Assembly: GCA_973895155.1 (NCBI GenBank)
Contig: OZ316894.1
Location: forward strand, 12,648,001-12,712,000
From: Marsupella aquatica
Taxonomy: Eukaryota; Marchantiophyta
Direction: 5' to 3'
DNA: 64,000 bases
Below, piece after piece: positions 54,479-64,000 of the stretch; position 1 is the first letter of the stretch, and each line of letters begins with the position of its first letter. Position numbers and translations under genes: made by a program. The notes beneath the pieces were generated by a model. It was not told where the DNA came from. It did not search any database and saw only the letters and a program-made list of their open reading frames with translations.

Positions 54479-55335
54479 CACGCTTTCCGATGAAGAGAAT
54501 AATGATGTGTCAGATATGGGACTCTTGTGCTGACGAACCTGGCCATCGTTCATGATTGGGAAGCCTAGTGTGAGTAGAATGATAATACTGTATCCTTGGC
54601 TTCTTCACTTTCGGTAAGATCTTCCCTGAGCGAGACGGGGGAAAAACGACCAACCTTCGAGGCCCAAGAATAGTTTAGAGAATAGGGCCTCTCAAACCTG
54701 GCCTTTCCCAATGATTTCCAGGCGCGGTCACGACGAAAACATCATTTTTGGTCAAATGTCACCGGCCAGGGTTTGCCTTCGGGTGAACCATACATCATGA
54801 GTGCCACCTTGACGCCCAAGTTAAGCTCAAACAGGCCACGGGCTAGGCATTTTTGAATGTAACAGCTCGCACATTAAAGATCGATACCATGAATGTGCAG
54901 CATTATTGAAAGAGTTATTTAAATAGTGTGTTTCTCCCTCAAATTTCTTGCTAGGATGCAGGTGTAGAGAATTCGTAAAGAGAAGTATGATGGAGTGCAG
55001 ACGAAATATTCTCTCAATAGTAGGAGTTGTTCAAAGGTTGAAAAAAAAATTGGTCGAAGGACGTTGACCCGTGTGCCAATAGTTCTCGCTGACGCAGACA
55101 ATTCTTTGAAAGACGCCAATTTTTCCAGGATGCCCACAGTAGTGTGAATCAGCTAACAATTCTCTGATCCGCTGACAATTCTCTGATGGTGCATTTTGAT
55201 TGAGTGACCACAATGTCGAGAGCTGGAAGAAGGCGACCTCGCTTAGGTCCAGCAGAGGAAACGTGAGATACTCCTCCCTCGCGTCCTATTTATCCCACGA
55301 TCCTTAGTGAGAGTGTCCAAGGATTTTTGTCAGGG

Positions 55336-56200
55336 TCCAATTCTGACTCATCAAAAGACGAACTATGGACAGCCACGCTATGATCTGTACTAAAATTATT
55401 CTGGGTTAAATCAGAGAACCCATCCATGTAAGTGTCTAGAGAGTGACTCACTGAAGAGCATTGGAGTGCAAATGTTGAGTTCAAATCTTTGCCTCACATT
55501 CTTCAACATTCTCTATCTCTTTTTGTTGCCTCCAAAAAACCAATTAAAATTCATTCAAAAAGCCGGCATACAAAAGGGGTGGCCCACAAGAGGGGGTCAG
55601 CACCCTGGGGACCAGAGGTCCATAAGCCTAAAGGACCGGGGAAGCCAGGGCCAGGAGAGAAGCGGGCCCCAAGAAAGGAAGCCAAACCAGAAATTCAACC
55701 ACTGCAGAAGGGGCGGCATAAACCCCGAAAAGACCGGCCAGTGGAGAGGTGCTGGTGGGGCCAATTCTGACTCATCAAAAGACAAACGTGATGAGCTATC
55801 GACAGCCACACTTTGATCTGTACTAAAATTACTCTGGTTAAAATCAGAGAACCCATCCATGTAAGTGTCTAGAGAGTGACTCACTAGAAGAGCATTGGAG
55901 TGCAAAATTAATGTTGAGTTCAAATCTTTGCCTCACATTCTTCAACATTCTCTCTCTTGTTTTTGCCTCGAAAAAACCAATTGAAATTCATTCAAAAAGC
56001 CAGCATACAAAAGGGGTGGCCCACAAGAGGTGGTCGGCACCCTGGGGGGACCAGAGGTCCAGAAGCCTAAAGGACCGGGGAAGCCGGGGCCAGGAGAGAA
56101 GCGGGCCCCAAGAAAGGAAGCCAAACCAGAAATTCAACCACCGCATAAGGGGCGACACAAACCCCAAAAGACCGGCAAGTGGAGAGGTGCCGGTGGGGCA
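55336..56200. repeat. ~422 bp tandem duplication of the LINE 3' end and its flank
   Basis: Two units (55336-55757 and 55758-56200), about 90% identical. Each starts with CCAATTCTGACTCATCAAAA, contains a GAACCCATCCATGTAAGTG block, and ends with a GGGCCCCAAGAAAGGAAGCC block. On the minus strand the right part of each unit looks like a plant LINE 3' region (TTTTTGAATGAATTT near the end), so a stretch spanning LINE tail plus flanking DNA was duplicated. Confidence 0.8.
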
Positions 56201-56459
56201 CCCAACAGTGGGTCCGTGATACATAAAGCTATCGGTCTAGTCTGCAGTACACCTTCTACCCTTGCTAAGCAAACACCTTCATGGGGATCTAGGGGGAACC
56301 GGGTGGGATCTGTAAGATGTCCTCACAAATTTCCCATATTGCAGCCCAAGATCTATAGTTGAAAGTCATGTCATTCAAAGCAGCCCCATATGTGGATTTG
56401 CCAAATTTAATGTTACATTGATGTCTGGCCCAATCCTTCCGTATGTAAATTTTCAGTTT

Positions 56460-57789
56460 GTGCTAAGATTTTTTAATGACCGCTGGAGCACTAGATCTGG
56501 TGTGCTCAATGAAATGAGAGCTCCTGTCCTTCCATAGATTCCAGCAGACAATAGCTCTCAATCTGTGCCAAAGTTTACCTAGAGTATCCCAGACATTCGG
56601 GAGTGTATCCCCCACCAAAATGTGAGCTGGCTGAAGTTCTATGTTGCCGTTCCCTGTGGAGTTTGCGCATTGCAAGACAAATTGAACCCAGCTCCATATC
56701 GATGTCGAGATTGGGCAGCTCCACATTGTCCTCATGCTGGTCAAGATCACACTGAGTACACCAAGTAAGGGGGTTGGATGGTGGTATTTTTGGAAACCTC
56801 CAATGCTAGGTAGCTAGGATCCGATAGATAAGTTGCCAAAGTAAACAGTTTTTAGATGTTGCCCTGTACATGGAAGCCAAGTGTTGGCCCACAACAACCT
56901 GAGATTGGGGCTCCATTGTAGTAGTATGGTCCACTTCCTTGTCCACTTCTACACAACCTTGTGCACTGTCGCCCTGAGAGGGCCCTGGATTTCCTGCAAG
57001 TGTGTTGTGTTGGTTTCCATCGACAGGGTACAGTCATCCTTCCATTCATATTGCAGCAGGGCAGCCAACTCATTGATGGGTCTTCCGATTCTCAAAATGG
57101 TGGTCAAAGTAGCTGTGTGTGGCTTGACCACCACCCTCTGCAGCAAGTTACCTAGTTGGGGGGGGGGCGGGCGCAGGGGGGGTAGCTAAAGTATCTGTCT
57201 TGTGCAGTATGTTGTTGAGGACTTTGAAAGTCCTAACCGGGTGAGACGAATTGTGGAAGAGTTGCCAATTGGAAGTGATGTGGTTTGCTGAATCTTGTAT
57301 TCCCAGATGAAGAGAGTGTTGTTCGGTAGCTCTGCCTCCATGAAGACTGGAATCTGTTGTCGTGAATTACAATGAAACTCTGGTGCACAGTAATAAGATT
57401 GTCAAGTCAATCCTGCATAGGCTCAGGCACAAGTACCCAGGAACAAATGAAGGGGGCCATCTTGCCAACGGATAAATTCCCCATTACCTCTCAACACATC
57501 CTTTATGCAACAAATGCCTAGAGCACTTGGCTACCCTATGGTCAATGTGGTTAAGATGCCATCTCCAGAGAGGAAGTTCCAGCCACCCTTCCATGTGGGT
57601 AGGAGCAAATGGTCTCAGATTCTACTTGATCACGTTCCACCCATTGCAATTTTTGACCCGAACCTGGGAGCCATCCTGAGGTAAGATGTGGTAGCAGGAG
57701 ACCACCCATGAGAAATCATGAGTTCCCCATTTCCGTAATGAGAGCATCTTGATCTTCTGCTGAAGTATGTGCCTAAGAGGATGGTCGCC
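56460..57789 (-). pseudogene. LINE polyprotein fragment, RT zinc-binding domain
   Basis: Broken by stops and frameshifts. It shows LRKWGTHDFSWVVSCYH at the right, and at the left WSCPISTSIWSWVQFVLQCA followed by RAIVCWNLWKDRSSHFIEH, the W-x-CP ... (A/C)-W-x-L-W-K-x-R pattern of the zf-RVT domain of plant LINEs. Not functional. Confidence 0.8.
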
Positions 57790-58085
57790 CCCAGGGGTTT
57801 CACTTCCACAAAAATGGCACATCACGTGTGACGAAGTATATGATCATTTTATTGGTTCATAGGGAAGACTTCAGAATTTTCTGAGAAGAACAATAAGGTT
57901 TTTTAAATCAAATTTTGAGACTTATAAGAACATTACTAGGGTCCTTATAACCAAATTTTTGGAATATTCAAGAACATTCCAACTTTATAGGGGTCGAAAA
58001 ATATTTGTTTCTTACATTTTAGGGGGTCCAAAGCCTAAAAACGTCGCAGGTGATGGGGAGACATCCATATAGTGAGACCCCCGAG
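57790..58085. mobile_element. ~300 bp inverted-repeat element, copy 2, with 8 bp target duplication
   Basis: A 296 bp element in opposite orientation to copy 1. Termini are CCCAGGGGTTTCAC and (inverse) CTCGGGGGTCTCAC. TGGTCGCC flanks both sides (57782-57789 and 58086-58093), an exact 8 bp duplication. Removing it and one duplication rejoins the LINE reading frame at a GDH motif present on both sides. Confidence 0.9.
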
Positions 58086-58093
58086 TGGTCGCC

Positions 58094-58558
58094 TTTAGCA
58101 ACGGCCCAAAGTATGAAGTTCCAAATGAGAGCCCTGCATTGTGCCGAGAGTGAGACAAGCCCCAATCCCCCAAAACTCTTGGGACAACAAATCATGGAAA
58201 AATTGACTCGGGGTCGTGCTTTCTTGTTTTGCCCAGCCCAAATAAAGGTTGTGATCTTCTTTTGCAAGGCATCGAGGGTGCATTGTCGCCCGACCCATAC
58301 TGTCAGCACAAACCAGATTGTACTCAGGATGAGATGGCTGACCATGGTGACACGGGCTGCAAGGGAGCCAATGGTCTTCCAGATCTTATCCAGATGTGAT
58401 TCTAGCTTCTCAGTGAGATTACCAATTATCTGCTTTTCTGAGATGCTTGGTTGCAGTTGTAGCATCCTCCCACTGTCAGGGTAAGCATCAGAATTTGATG
58501 GGAATTCTTCTTGGGGATATGAAGGCTGCCTGGTCTCTATCTCACGGAAAGCTGGCAT
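58094..58558 (-). pseudogene. LINE polyprotein fragment, RT thumb region
   Basis: It reads SLAARVTMVSHLILSTIWF, then ALQKKITTFIWAGQNKKA, FSMICCPKSFGGLGLVSL and LIWNFILWAVAKGD. This matches the region after the plant LINE RT palm (the 'R-x-x-L-I-x-x-V-L ... F-x-W ... P-K-x-x-G-G-L-G' pattern). The frame ends where the ~300 bp element is inserted; the coding sequence resumes at 57781 with GGDHPLRHILQQKIKML. Confidence 0.85.
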
Positions 58559-59065
58559 GGTCGTTTGTAATTATGCTCAGGATAGATTAGTGTCCAAAAT
58601 GTGCTTCACAAAATGTATCTTTCCCAAGGGCAATGCCAACTACCTGACATTCTTCAATGTTCTTTGTCTCACAGAAAGCCAGGCATGGTAGTTTGAAATT
58701 GCACTCAGGATAGATTAGAGTCCAAAATGTGTATCACAAAATGCATCTTTCCCAATAAATTAGTGTCCAAAATGCGCTTCACAAAATGCATCTTTCCCAA
58801 GGGCGATGCCAATTCACAAAACCTACTTGCCTCTTTGCCTCTTTAAGTAGTGCCCAAAATGTGTATCACAAAATGCATCTTTCCCAATAAATTAGTGTCC
58901 AAAATGCGCTTCACAAAATGCATCTTTCCCAAGGGCGATGCCAATTCACAAAACCTACTTGCCTCTTTGCCTCTTTAAGTAGTGCCCAAAATGTGCTTCA
59001 CAAAATGCATCTTTCCCAAGGACGATGCCAATTCACAAAACCTACCTGCCCCTTTGCCTCTTTAA
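58541..59065. repeat. Tandem array with ~130 bp units
   Basis: Multiple copies of CACAAAATG(C/T)ATCTTTCCCAA, at least six between 58590 and 59020, embedded in longer units that include GATGCCAATTCACAAAACCT and TTTGCCTCTTTAAGTAGTGC. The first unit overlaps the end of the LINE frame, so the array probably grew from LINE sequence. The array is interrupted at 59066 by the Harbinger element. Confidence 0.85.
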
Positions 59066-59346
59066 GAGTGATTGCACCGGTCTAGCGAGTTGCGGCCTGG
59101 TTAGGGAATGTTTTTGGGTCCCGCCTTGCTGCCTGTACATTTACAGGCCCATTGCAAAAGCTACCTTTGCATCGGTATTTGGAACCTGACCCGCCAAGTT
59201 GCCCTAACCCAAAGTTTGAACCTACTAGGTCGTGTTTGAACCACACAATTCTTGCCAGACCTTTGCGCAAGCCCGTTTTCCTTCAATCAGCCGAGCAATG
59301 CAAAGCAAATCAAGCTGAAAATCTTTGATTTGTTTGGCACACATGT

Positions 59347-60489
59347 TTGGGTCTTTTGTCTGGACTCATGGATTTGACTGAAACATGGAGGAAGAATTTC
59401 CTGAAACAAATGGATGATGAGCTTGTCGAGTTTGAGGAGGAGCAGACATTTTGGGAGACAATGCTCTTCAATGGACCAATGTCTCAATGCAAGCACAATC
59501 CTACTCCACATAAACGGAAGCGGGGTGGATCCTTGTCGGGGAAGAGGCCCAACAAGGATCAAAAGAGCAAACGGGGACATCAGATGATTTTTCCTTGAAG
59601 CATTTTTGTTTTTCATTTATTAAATTAGGCCACAAAAACCCCATGGCGGGGGGGGGGGGGGGGGGGAACCAGGAGACACATCCCAGAACCACATCAAATG
59701 ATTTTTGAGGACTACTTTTCTGAAAATTCAACTTACGATGTAGTGACTTTCTAAGAAGGTACAGAACGACACAAGGCTTTTTGACATAATTTCAAGGGCG
59801 GTTTGTGCACATGACACCTTCTTTCAACAGAACCGAGATGCTGCAAAGAAACTTGGACTGTCTAGGGTCCAAAAAATGATTGCTGCACTTTGGCAACTTG
59901 CACAAGGAATTGGAGCAGACTCCACTAATGAGTAGTGTCGATTGGGGGGACATTTGTTTGAGCGTGAATACTTGAAGAAGCCATCTGCGGCAGATGTGGA
60001 GAGAAATTAGGCAATTAACCCCGTAATTAACGAAAAGAGGGGGTTTCCAGGAATGTTTGCATCTCTCGATGGCATGCACCACGAATGGAGAAATTGCCCC
60101 GTGGTTTGGCAAGGACAATTTACTGACAAGGATGGGAACAAATCGATTGTGCTGGAAGCAATTGCTGATCAGGAGCTCTGGATATGGCATGGTTTCTTTG
60201 GCCTGCTGGGAGGGACAACGACCCCAATGTTCTGGACAGGTCTCCCCTTGTCAATGATTTTCTTCACAAGCAGTATGATTGCCCCACCTACAGTATCAAT
60301 GGCACTGAATACAAGAGGGCTTATTTGCTAGTAGATGGCATATATCAAGAGTGGTCTTGCTTTGTGACAACAATTCACAGTCCTCAAACAGAGAAAAAAA
60401 GCTTCTATGCAAAATGCCAAGAGGGTTGCAGGAAGGGTGTCGAGCGAGCATTTGGTGTGCTACAGGCTAGGTGGGGAATTGTGAGATAA
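59347..60489 (+). pseudogene. Harbinger transposase (DDE), broken
   Basis: After an N-terminal open frame (59347-59598) and a G19 run (59648-59666), the nuclease domain reads across stops and one frameshift. It shows GMFASLDGMHHEWRNCP (first Asp), GRDNDPNVLDRSPL, YKRAYLLVDGIYQEWSCF (second Asp) and GVERAFGVLQARWGIV (Glu). These are the DDE-box motifs of PIF/Harbinger transposases (DDE_4 type). Stops near 59760, 59940 and 60010 and the frameshift near 60215 make it inactive. Confidence 0.9.
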
Positions 60490-61299
60490 CCAGCAAGGTC
60501 ATGGCACTTGCAAAGGGTCACAAACATTTTACTTGCTTGCATTATTATGCACAGTCAACATGATGATTGAAGATGAAAGGGTGAGGAGCATGAAGACACT
60601 TCAGACTAGTTGAACCTAGACTTCACATTAGAAGCGAATGAATGCCATGGAAGGACTACTTGGCTGCCACTATAGAGCTAGAAAGTAAGAGCACTCAGTA
60701 CCAACTGCGAATGACCTAATTGAGCATCTCTGGAAGAGGAAAGGGGAAGTCCGCCTGGCAGATTGGGTTCGATCAATGAAGATGTAGTTTTCGATTGAAT
60801 TGCAGACTGTATGTATTTTCCTGCCACAAGCAATTAAAAAAAAATGCTGTGCAAATTCCTTGTGCAAATTTCTGTGCATTCTCAATTAAACTGCCATTCA
60901 AAATACAACACACTCTTGAATTGGCCTTGAGTGGCAATGCTCCTGGTCTATGTGTACTCAATAAGTCTATGCTCCTCCTCTATGTCAATGAAGCACATTG
61001 ACATCCCCAGAAATCAGATGTGCAACCTGAAAGACTAGTTTGTTTCTGTCTGCAAGACTACTCCTGTTTACTACCAAAATTGGGCCAATTAAGCATCACC
61101 TAGATCTCAATCACTTCCTCAAAAGTATGTGGGACTTCATCAACATCAACAAGGACATGCGGGACTCCATTACATTCTTGCTCTTCATCGAACTCTTGTG
61201 GATTTGGCAAAGTAGTCCTTCAGGCAGTGGGGGAGGCTGCCTGGGACGTTGGATCATCTTTTGTCTCACCTAGGCCATCTCCTCCTTTTTCCACATATT

Positions 61300-62083
61300 C
61301 TAGAAATCCCTCTCCTCTGAGTCGAGCATGTGAGTGGGCATGGTGAACATATTCAGTAAAGATTGACTCTCAGCAAGTCTCAAGCATTCCTGTCCAGTTT
61401 TAGCCATAAATTTCTGTGCTTGGGCTGACACCTTGAAGGAATATTCTTCAATTTGAGCTTTCTTGGTTGCCTCCTTGGACATTTTCGTTCCTGCTGGCCT
61501 TTTGTTTCAAAACCCCCTGAGATCAGAGGTTCATTGGAACTCTTCTATGGCAAATCCTGAGTACTATTCTCAAGTGATGGAGCTTCATTCTCTTGGTCCA
61601 AGAGGTCTGTCCATTCCCCAGGCTTCTTTCTCACAGGAGTCTGTTTGCTCCTCCCCTTCTGTTTTGCCATCGAATCCTGTGGCATTGACCACCTTGGGCA
61701 ATCTTTCAATATGTAGAAGCACTCTGTGAATGAAAACAACTTCTTCTTCGGGCACCGCTTTTGGTACAACTCCTTTGCCTTTTCTAGTGTGTCGTGAGCG
61801 TGAGTTCCAGATTGGTTGGCATCCTCCACAGCTTGGTGACATCCAATGAATCTGCCTGTATGTTGTCTAATTTCACCCCACTTGCTCTCAAGAGACTTAG
61901 GTGACCTATAGCTCTCGACTTATTTATCTCGTAGTGCTCTCCAACTCGCTCCAAAAAAGAATCCTTTTTTTGCCCAAAGCCGACACATGGATCCTGTGAA
62001 ATGTTGAGGTAGCTGAAGCACAATTGTTTCAACTTAGGAGAAGTAAAAATTTTCCCTCTCTGGGCAGCCATGTATTCTGACAA
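61300..62083 (-). pseudogene. Harbinger accessory Myb/SANT-like (NAM-associated type) protein, broken
   Basis: The minus strand opens with CFSYLNISQDPCVGFGQKKD, FLERVGEHYEINKSRAIGHL and LRASGVKLDNIQADSLDV, then in other frames ANQSGTHAHDTLEKAKELYQ and FSFTECFYILKDCPRW, and a terminal coiled-coil-like part ending near 61300. This is the F-W-x-R-(I/V) ... R-x-x-x-S-L ... A-x-x-L-Y ... F-x-x-x-x-x-W-x-x-L-(K/R)-x-x-P-(K/R)-W pattern of the second protein of plant Harbinger elements. That protein helps transposase enter the nucleus and bind the ends. Frameshifts are visible; convergent to the transposase. Confidence 0.8.
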
Positions 62084-62496
62084 ATGCTACAGTGTGTGAG
62101 GGTACAGCAATCGAGAGCTGGGACCACAGGGACAACGTGAAAACCTTCAAGCAATGTGCAGAATGTGGGAGTTTCTCGCACTGTGCTCTCAATCTTTGTT
62201 GCAGGTCTTGATTGTCGACAACCTGCAGGAGCGCATGGGAGGGAATGTTTCACATGAGCATCAATGTGCAATGTGTGGCATCCTGTGGCCCGTTGATTCA
62301 GTTTGGCAGGCCAGGGAAATCAAATTTAGCGCCTGCCAAATTGCCCAAAAGTGGTGGCGGGAAACTGCTTTTGGTGGCACCCATAAATCAATTTTGGGAT
62401 CCGGAGGACAGGTGCAAGCAAGAAATTGGTGTCGGCCTGGAAAACAGTCCAATATGGCGGTCCGGGCCCATTTAGTGACCACTGGTGCAGTCGCTC

Positions 62497-63370
62497 TAGG
62501 TAGTGCAGTTGCCACTTTAAGTAGTGAGGCTAGCAGCCACTATAAGTTGAGCTAACTATATTCATAACATTCTCCACTGGCCTTTCCACAACATTCTGAT
62601 AACCGGAAATGTCTACAAAGGGCCTGGTTGAGACGCCCCAGTGATGTTTTTGACAAACTTTTTCATTTGTTTGCAATTTTTTTTTTCCTTCAGCCTTGGA
62701 GAAGGGGAATGGCTATCAGATTCCCTATCCAATGGAAATGTGATAAAAAATGATTCTGGTATATTTTTGGTTTGATCAAGATCTAGTAAGTATACTGGAC
62801 TAAGCCATCAATGTGAGGGAGGGCATTGTGTCAAAGGTGTAAAGAATTTTATTCTCCAAAGCCTTTGAACAAGAACAAAGAAAAGAGACAAGAACAGTGG
62901 TGAATTTTTTCAAATCAAGCAGAGGATACTCGGAGTAAGAAACGGTTAATCTTGGGTGACTTGGTGGTATGGCAGCAGGGAGCATTGTAGCGGTAGTCAT
63001 AGAGATAACTGTTCTAGGAACACCGGCTTAGTTAATGGCTGGTATGTTGTATGTCGACAGTTTTAAATAATATGATTATCGTTCTGATTTTTCGTTGAAA
63101 AAAGAGTTGGAATCTGAGAAATAAAAAATTTGAGAATTAAACAGCCCTCAGGTAAGACCATGATAATTTCATTGCAGCAATCAACAACTTAAGGATGTCT
63201 CTCCTATTGGCCGTAGGTTGTTACATCGATAAAGCAGTAACAGGCATGGTTGGCAAATCAGAATTCAACCAATCTAACATGACATCTCACCCTGGGACAA
63301 AATCTGCAACACAAAGCTATATGCAGAGCCTGTGCCTCTTCTGGAACTAATCACAGAGCCACGTTTAATA
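62497..63370. other. 3' flank of the ARP7-like gene
   Basis: No protein gene seen. An AATAAA polyadenylation signal on the minus strand (62848-62853) lies about 520 bp downstream of the ARP7 stop and may end its transcript. Confidence 0.45.
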
Positions 63371-64000
63371 TCAATAGCATTTTCGATGAACAACTGTGGG
63401 CCCTGTCTCATCATATTCAGCCTTCGTGATATGCTGATTCTGAGGAAAGACCACTTTCGCCAGAATTGCCCCGCCCATCCATGCGGAATATCTCATGGTG
63501 TTCTCTGGCATATATTCCGGAGGCTGTCACCCAAACCATAAAAAATGGCCATTAGAAACTAACAGGTTCACGACAGTGCCCACAAAAACCCTAGTTTCGA
63601 TGTAGCACTCGGAAACAAATTCGGATTAAGATTTAAAGAAAAATAATTATTCATCCACATCATAGGAGAGAAGTTCATTTGCAGAAATGGTCTTCTACTA
63701 GAACGCTTGCTGTCTCTTAGAATGACTGTAGCAGGCATCTCAACTTAAGATTAACAATCCTCTTCTGACATACAGCTCACAGATGCCCTCTCGTTCACTC
63801 AACATGTACATCCTAACTGAACTTTGAAGTGCAGTTCACGATGTATGCAGACAATATATTGGAATTGAACTGCACACCTAAAAGAGAAAGCGTTCAAATT
63901 ACCTTAATTAAAGTAGGCCTAACTGATGGAGTCCCAAGCACAGAGGCCTCCTTTTGAAAGCGTGCCTCAAAACCTGTGAGATAATACATAGATAGTGCAA
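63371..64000 (-). CDS. ARP7: Actin-related protein 7 (ARP7), last two exons, gene runs off the window
   Basis: ARP7 is a plant nuclear actin-related protein found in SWI/SNF-type chromatin-remodelling complexes. Last exon 63523-63371 (50 codons plus TGA) reads PPEYMPENTMRYSAWMGGAI, LAKVVFPQNQHITKAEYDET and GPTVVHRKCY. This is the actin-fold C-terminus, with the PPEYMPE and FPQNQH features that set ARP7 apart from conventional actin and ARP4. The previous exon, 63973-63903, reads GFEARFQKEASVLGTPSVRP then TLIK and joins in phase. GT-AG borders are present at 63902/63524 and the acceptor at 63974. The rest of the coding sequence lies beyond position 64000. No damage is seen in the visible part. 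Confidence 0.93.

Larger units (their letters stand above)
51633..55335. other. Gene-free stretch upstream of GH1
   Basis: The promoter of the GH1 gene should lie at its left edge. No other gene recognised. It holds a 56 bp tandem duplication (51943-52054), an AT/CT microsatellite (52214-52261) and a 61 bp tandem duplication (54361-54478). Confidence 0.5.
55505..58560 (-). mobile_element. L1-like LINE retrotransposon, 3' part only
   Basis: It is read right to left. The C-terminal part of the reverse transcriptase region lies at 58560-58094, the zinc-binding reverse transcriptase domain (zf-RVT type) at about 57200-56460, and the 3' tail at about 56200-55960, with a duplicated tail beyond. 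The endonuclease and RT palm domains are missing, as expected for a 5'-truncated LINE. It is interrupted by copy 2 of the ~300 bp element at 57790-58085, and a G10 run lies at 57158-57167. Confidence 0.8.
59066..62496. mobile_element. PIF/Harbinger DNA transposon with two convergent genes
   Basis: Terminal inverted repeats GAGTGATTGCACCGGT (59066-59081) and, inverted, GAGCGACTGCACCAGT (62481-62496), 13 of 16 identical. Flanks are TAA (59063-59065) and TAG (62497-62499). The tandem repeat to the left gives the empty site CTCTTTAAGTAGTGC, and the right flank continues as GTAGTGC, so TAG is a mutated TAA target duplication. The total of 3431 bp and the pair of transposase plus Myb/SANT-like accessory gene are typical of the superfamily. 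Confidence 0.9.

Overview
This window reads as nuclear DNA of a land plant. Four genes can be supported, and all have spliced, eukaryotic structures with GT-AG introns. The 13-exon GH1 beta-glucosidase, the ARP7-type actin-related protein and the LC8 dynein light chain with an N-terminal extension all fit a plant. The surrounding transposons are plant types too: L1-like LINE, Ty3/gypsy, pogo, Harbinger and Mutator-like elements, plus small inverted-repeat elements. I cannot fix the lineage from sequence alone. A seedless plant (bryophyte or lycophyte/fern grade) is my guess, not something shown.

Layout. 1-1.5 kb: complete LC8 dynein light chain gene (+, three exons). 1.5-8.7 kb: AT-rich DNA with no recognisable gene, small repeats and a palindrome cluster. 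8.68-15.8 kb: a pogo/Tigger-like DNA transposon containing two copies of a ~300 bp inverted-repeat element; one of those copies is itself split by a decayed Ty3/gypsy retrotransposon. This is three levels of nesting, and removing the insertions leaves a ~2.0 kb pogo element. 15.8-27.5 kb: gene-free DNA with another copy of the 300 bp element, tandem repeats, a tRNA-derived SINE candidate and a minisatellite. 27.56-32.39 kb: a Mutator-like element with ~90 bp terminal inverted repeats and a near-perfect 9 bp target duplication, carrying an unrecognised, damaged open reading frame and a nested inverted-repeat element. 32.4-35 kb: no gene seen. 35-41 kb: a GC-rich upstream region, then a multi-exon SP-RING (MIZ zinc finger) gene (+), probably a SUMO E3 ligase. 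41-45.3 kb: intergenic with small tandem duplications. 45.3-51.6 kb: an intact 13-exon GH1 beta-glucosidase gene (-), convergent with the SP-RING gene. 51.6-55.3 kb: intergenic. 55.3-58.6 kb: the 3' part of an L1-like LINE (-), split by a fourth copy of the 300 bp element and with a tandemly duplicated 3' end. 58.5-59.06 kb: a tandem array. 59.07-62.50 kb: a two-gene PIF/Harbinger transposon inserted at the edge of that array. 63.37 kb to the end: the last two exons of an ARP7-like gene (-), running off the window.

The four host genes do not form an obvious pathway: LC8 is a dimeric hub or motor light chain, the SP-RING protein a likely SUMO ligase, GH1 a glycosidase, and ARP7 a chromatin-remodelling subunit. 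The most informative part is the transposon archaeology. Target duplications, reconstructed empty sites and reading-frame continuity allow insertion order to be read directly. The ~300 bp family has 8 bp target duplications and occurs four times in 64 kb.
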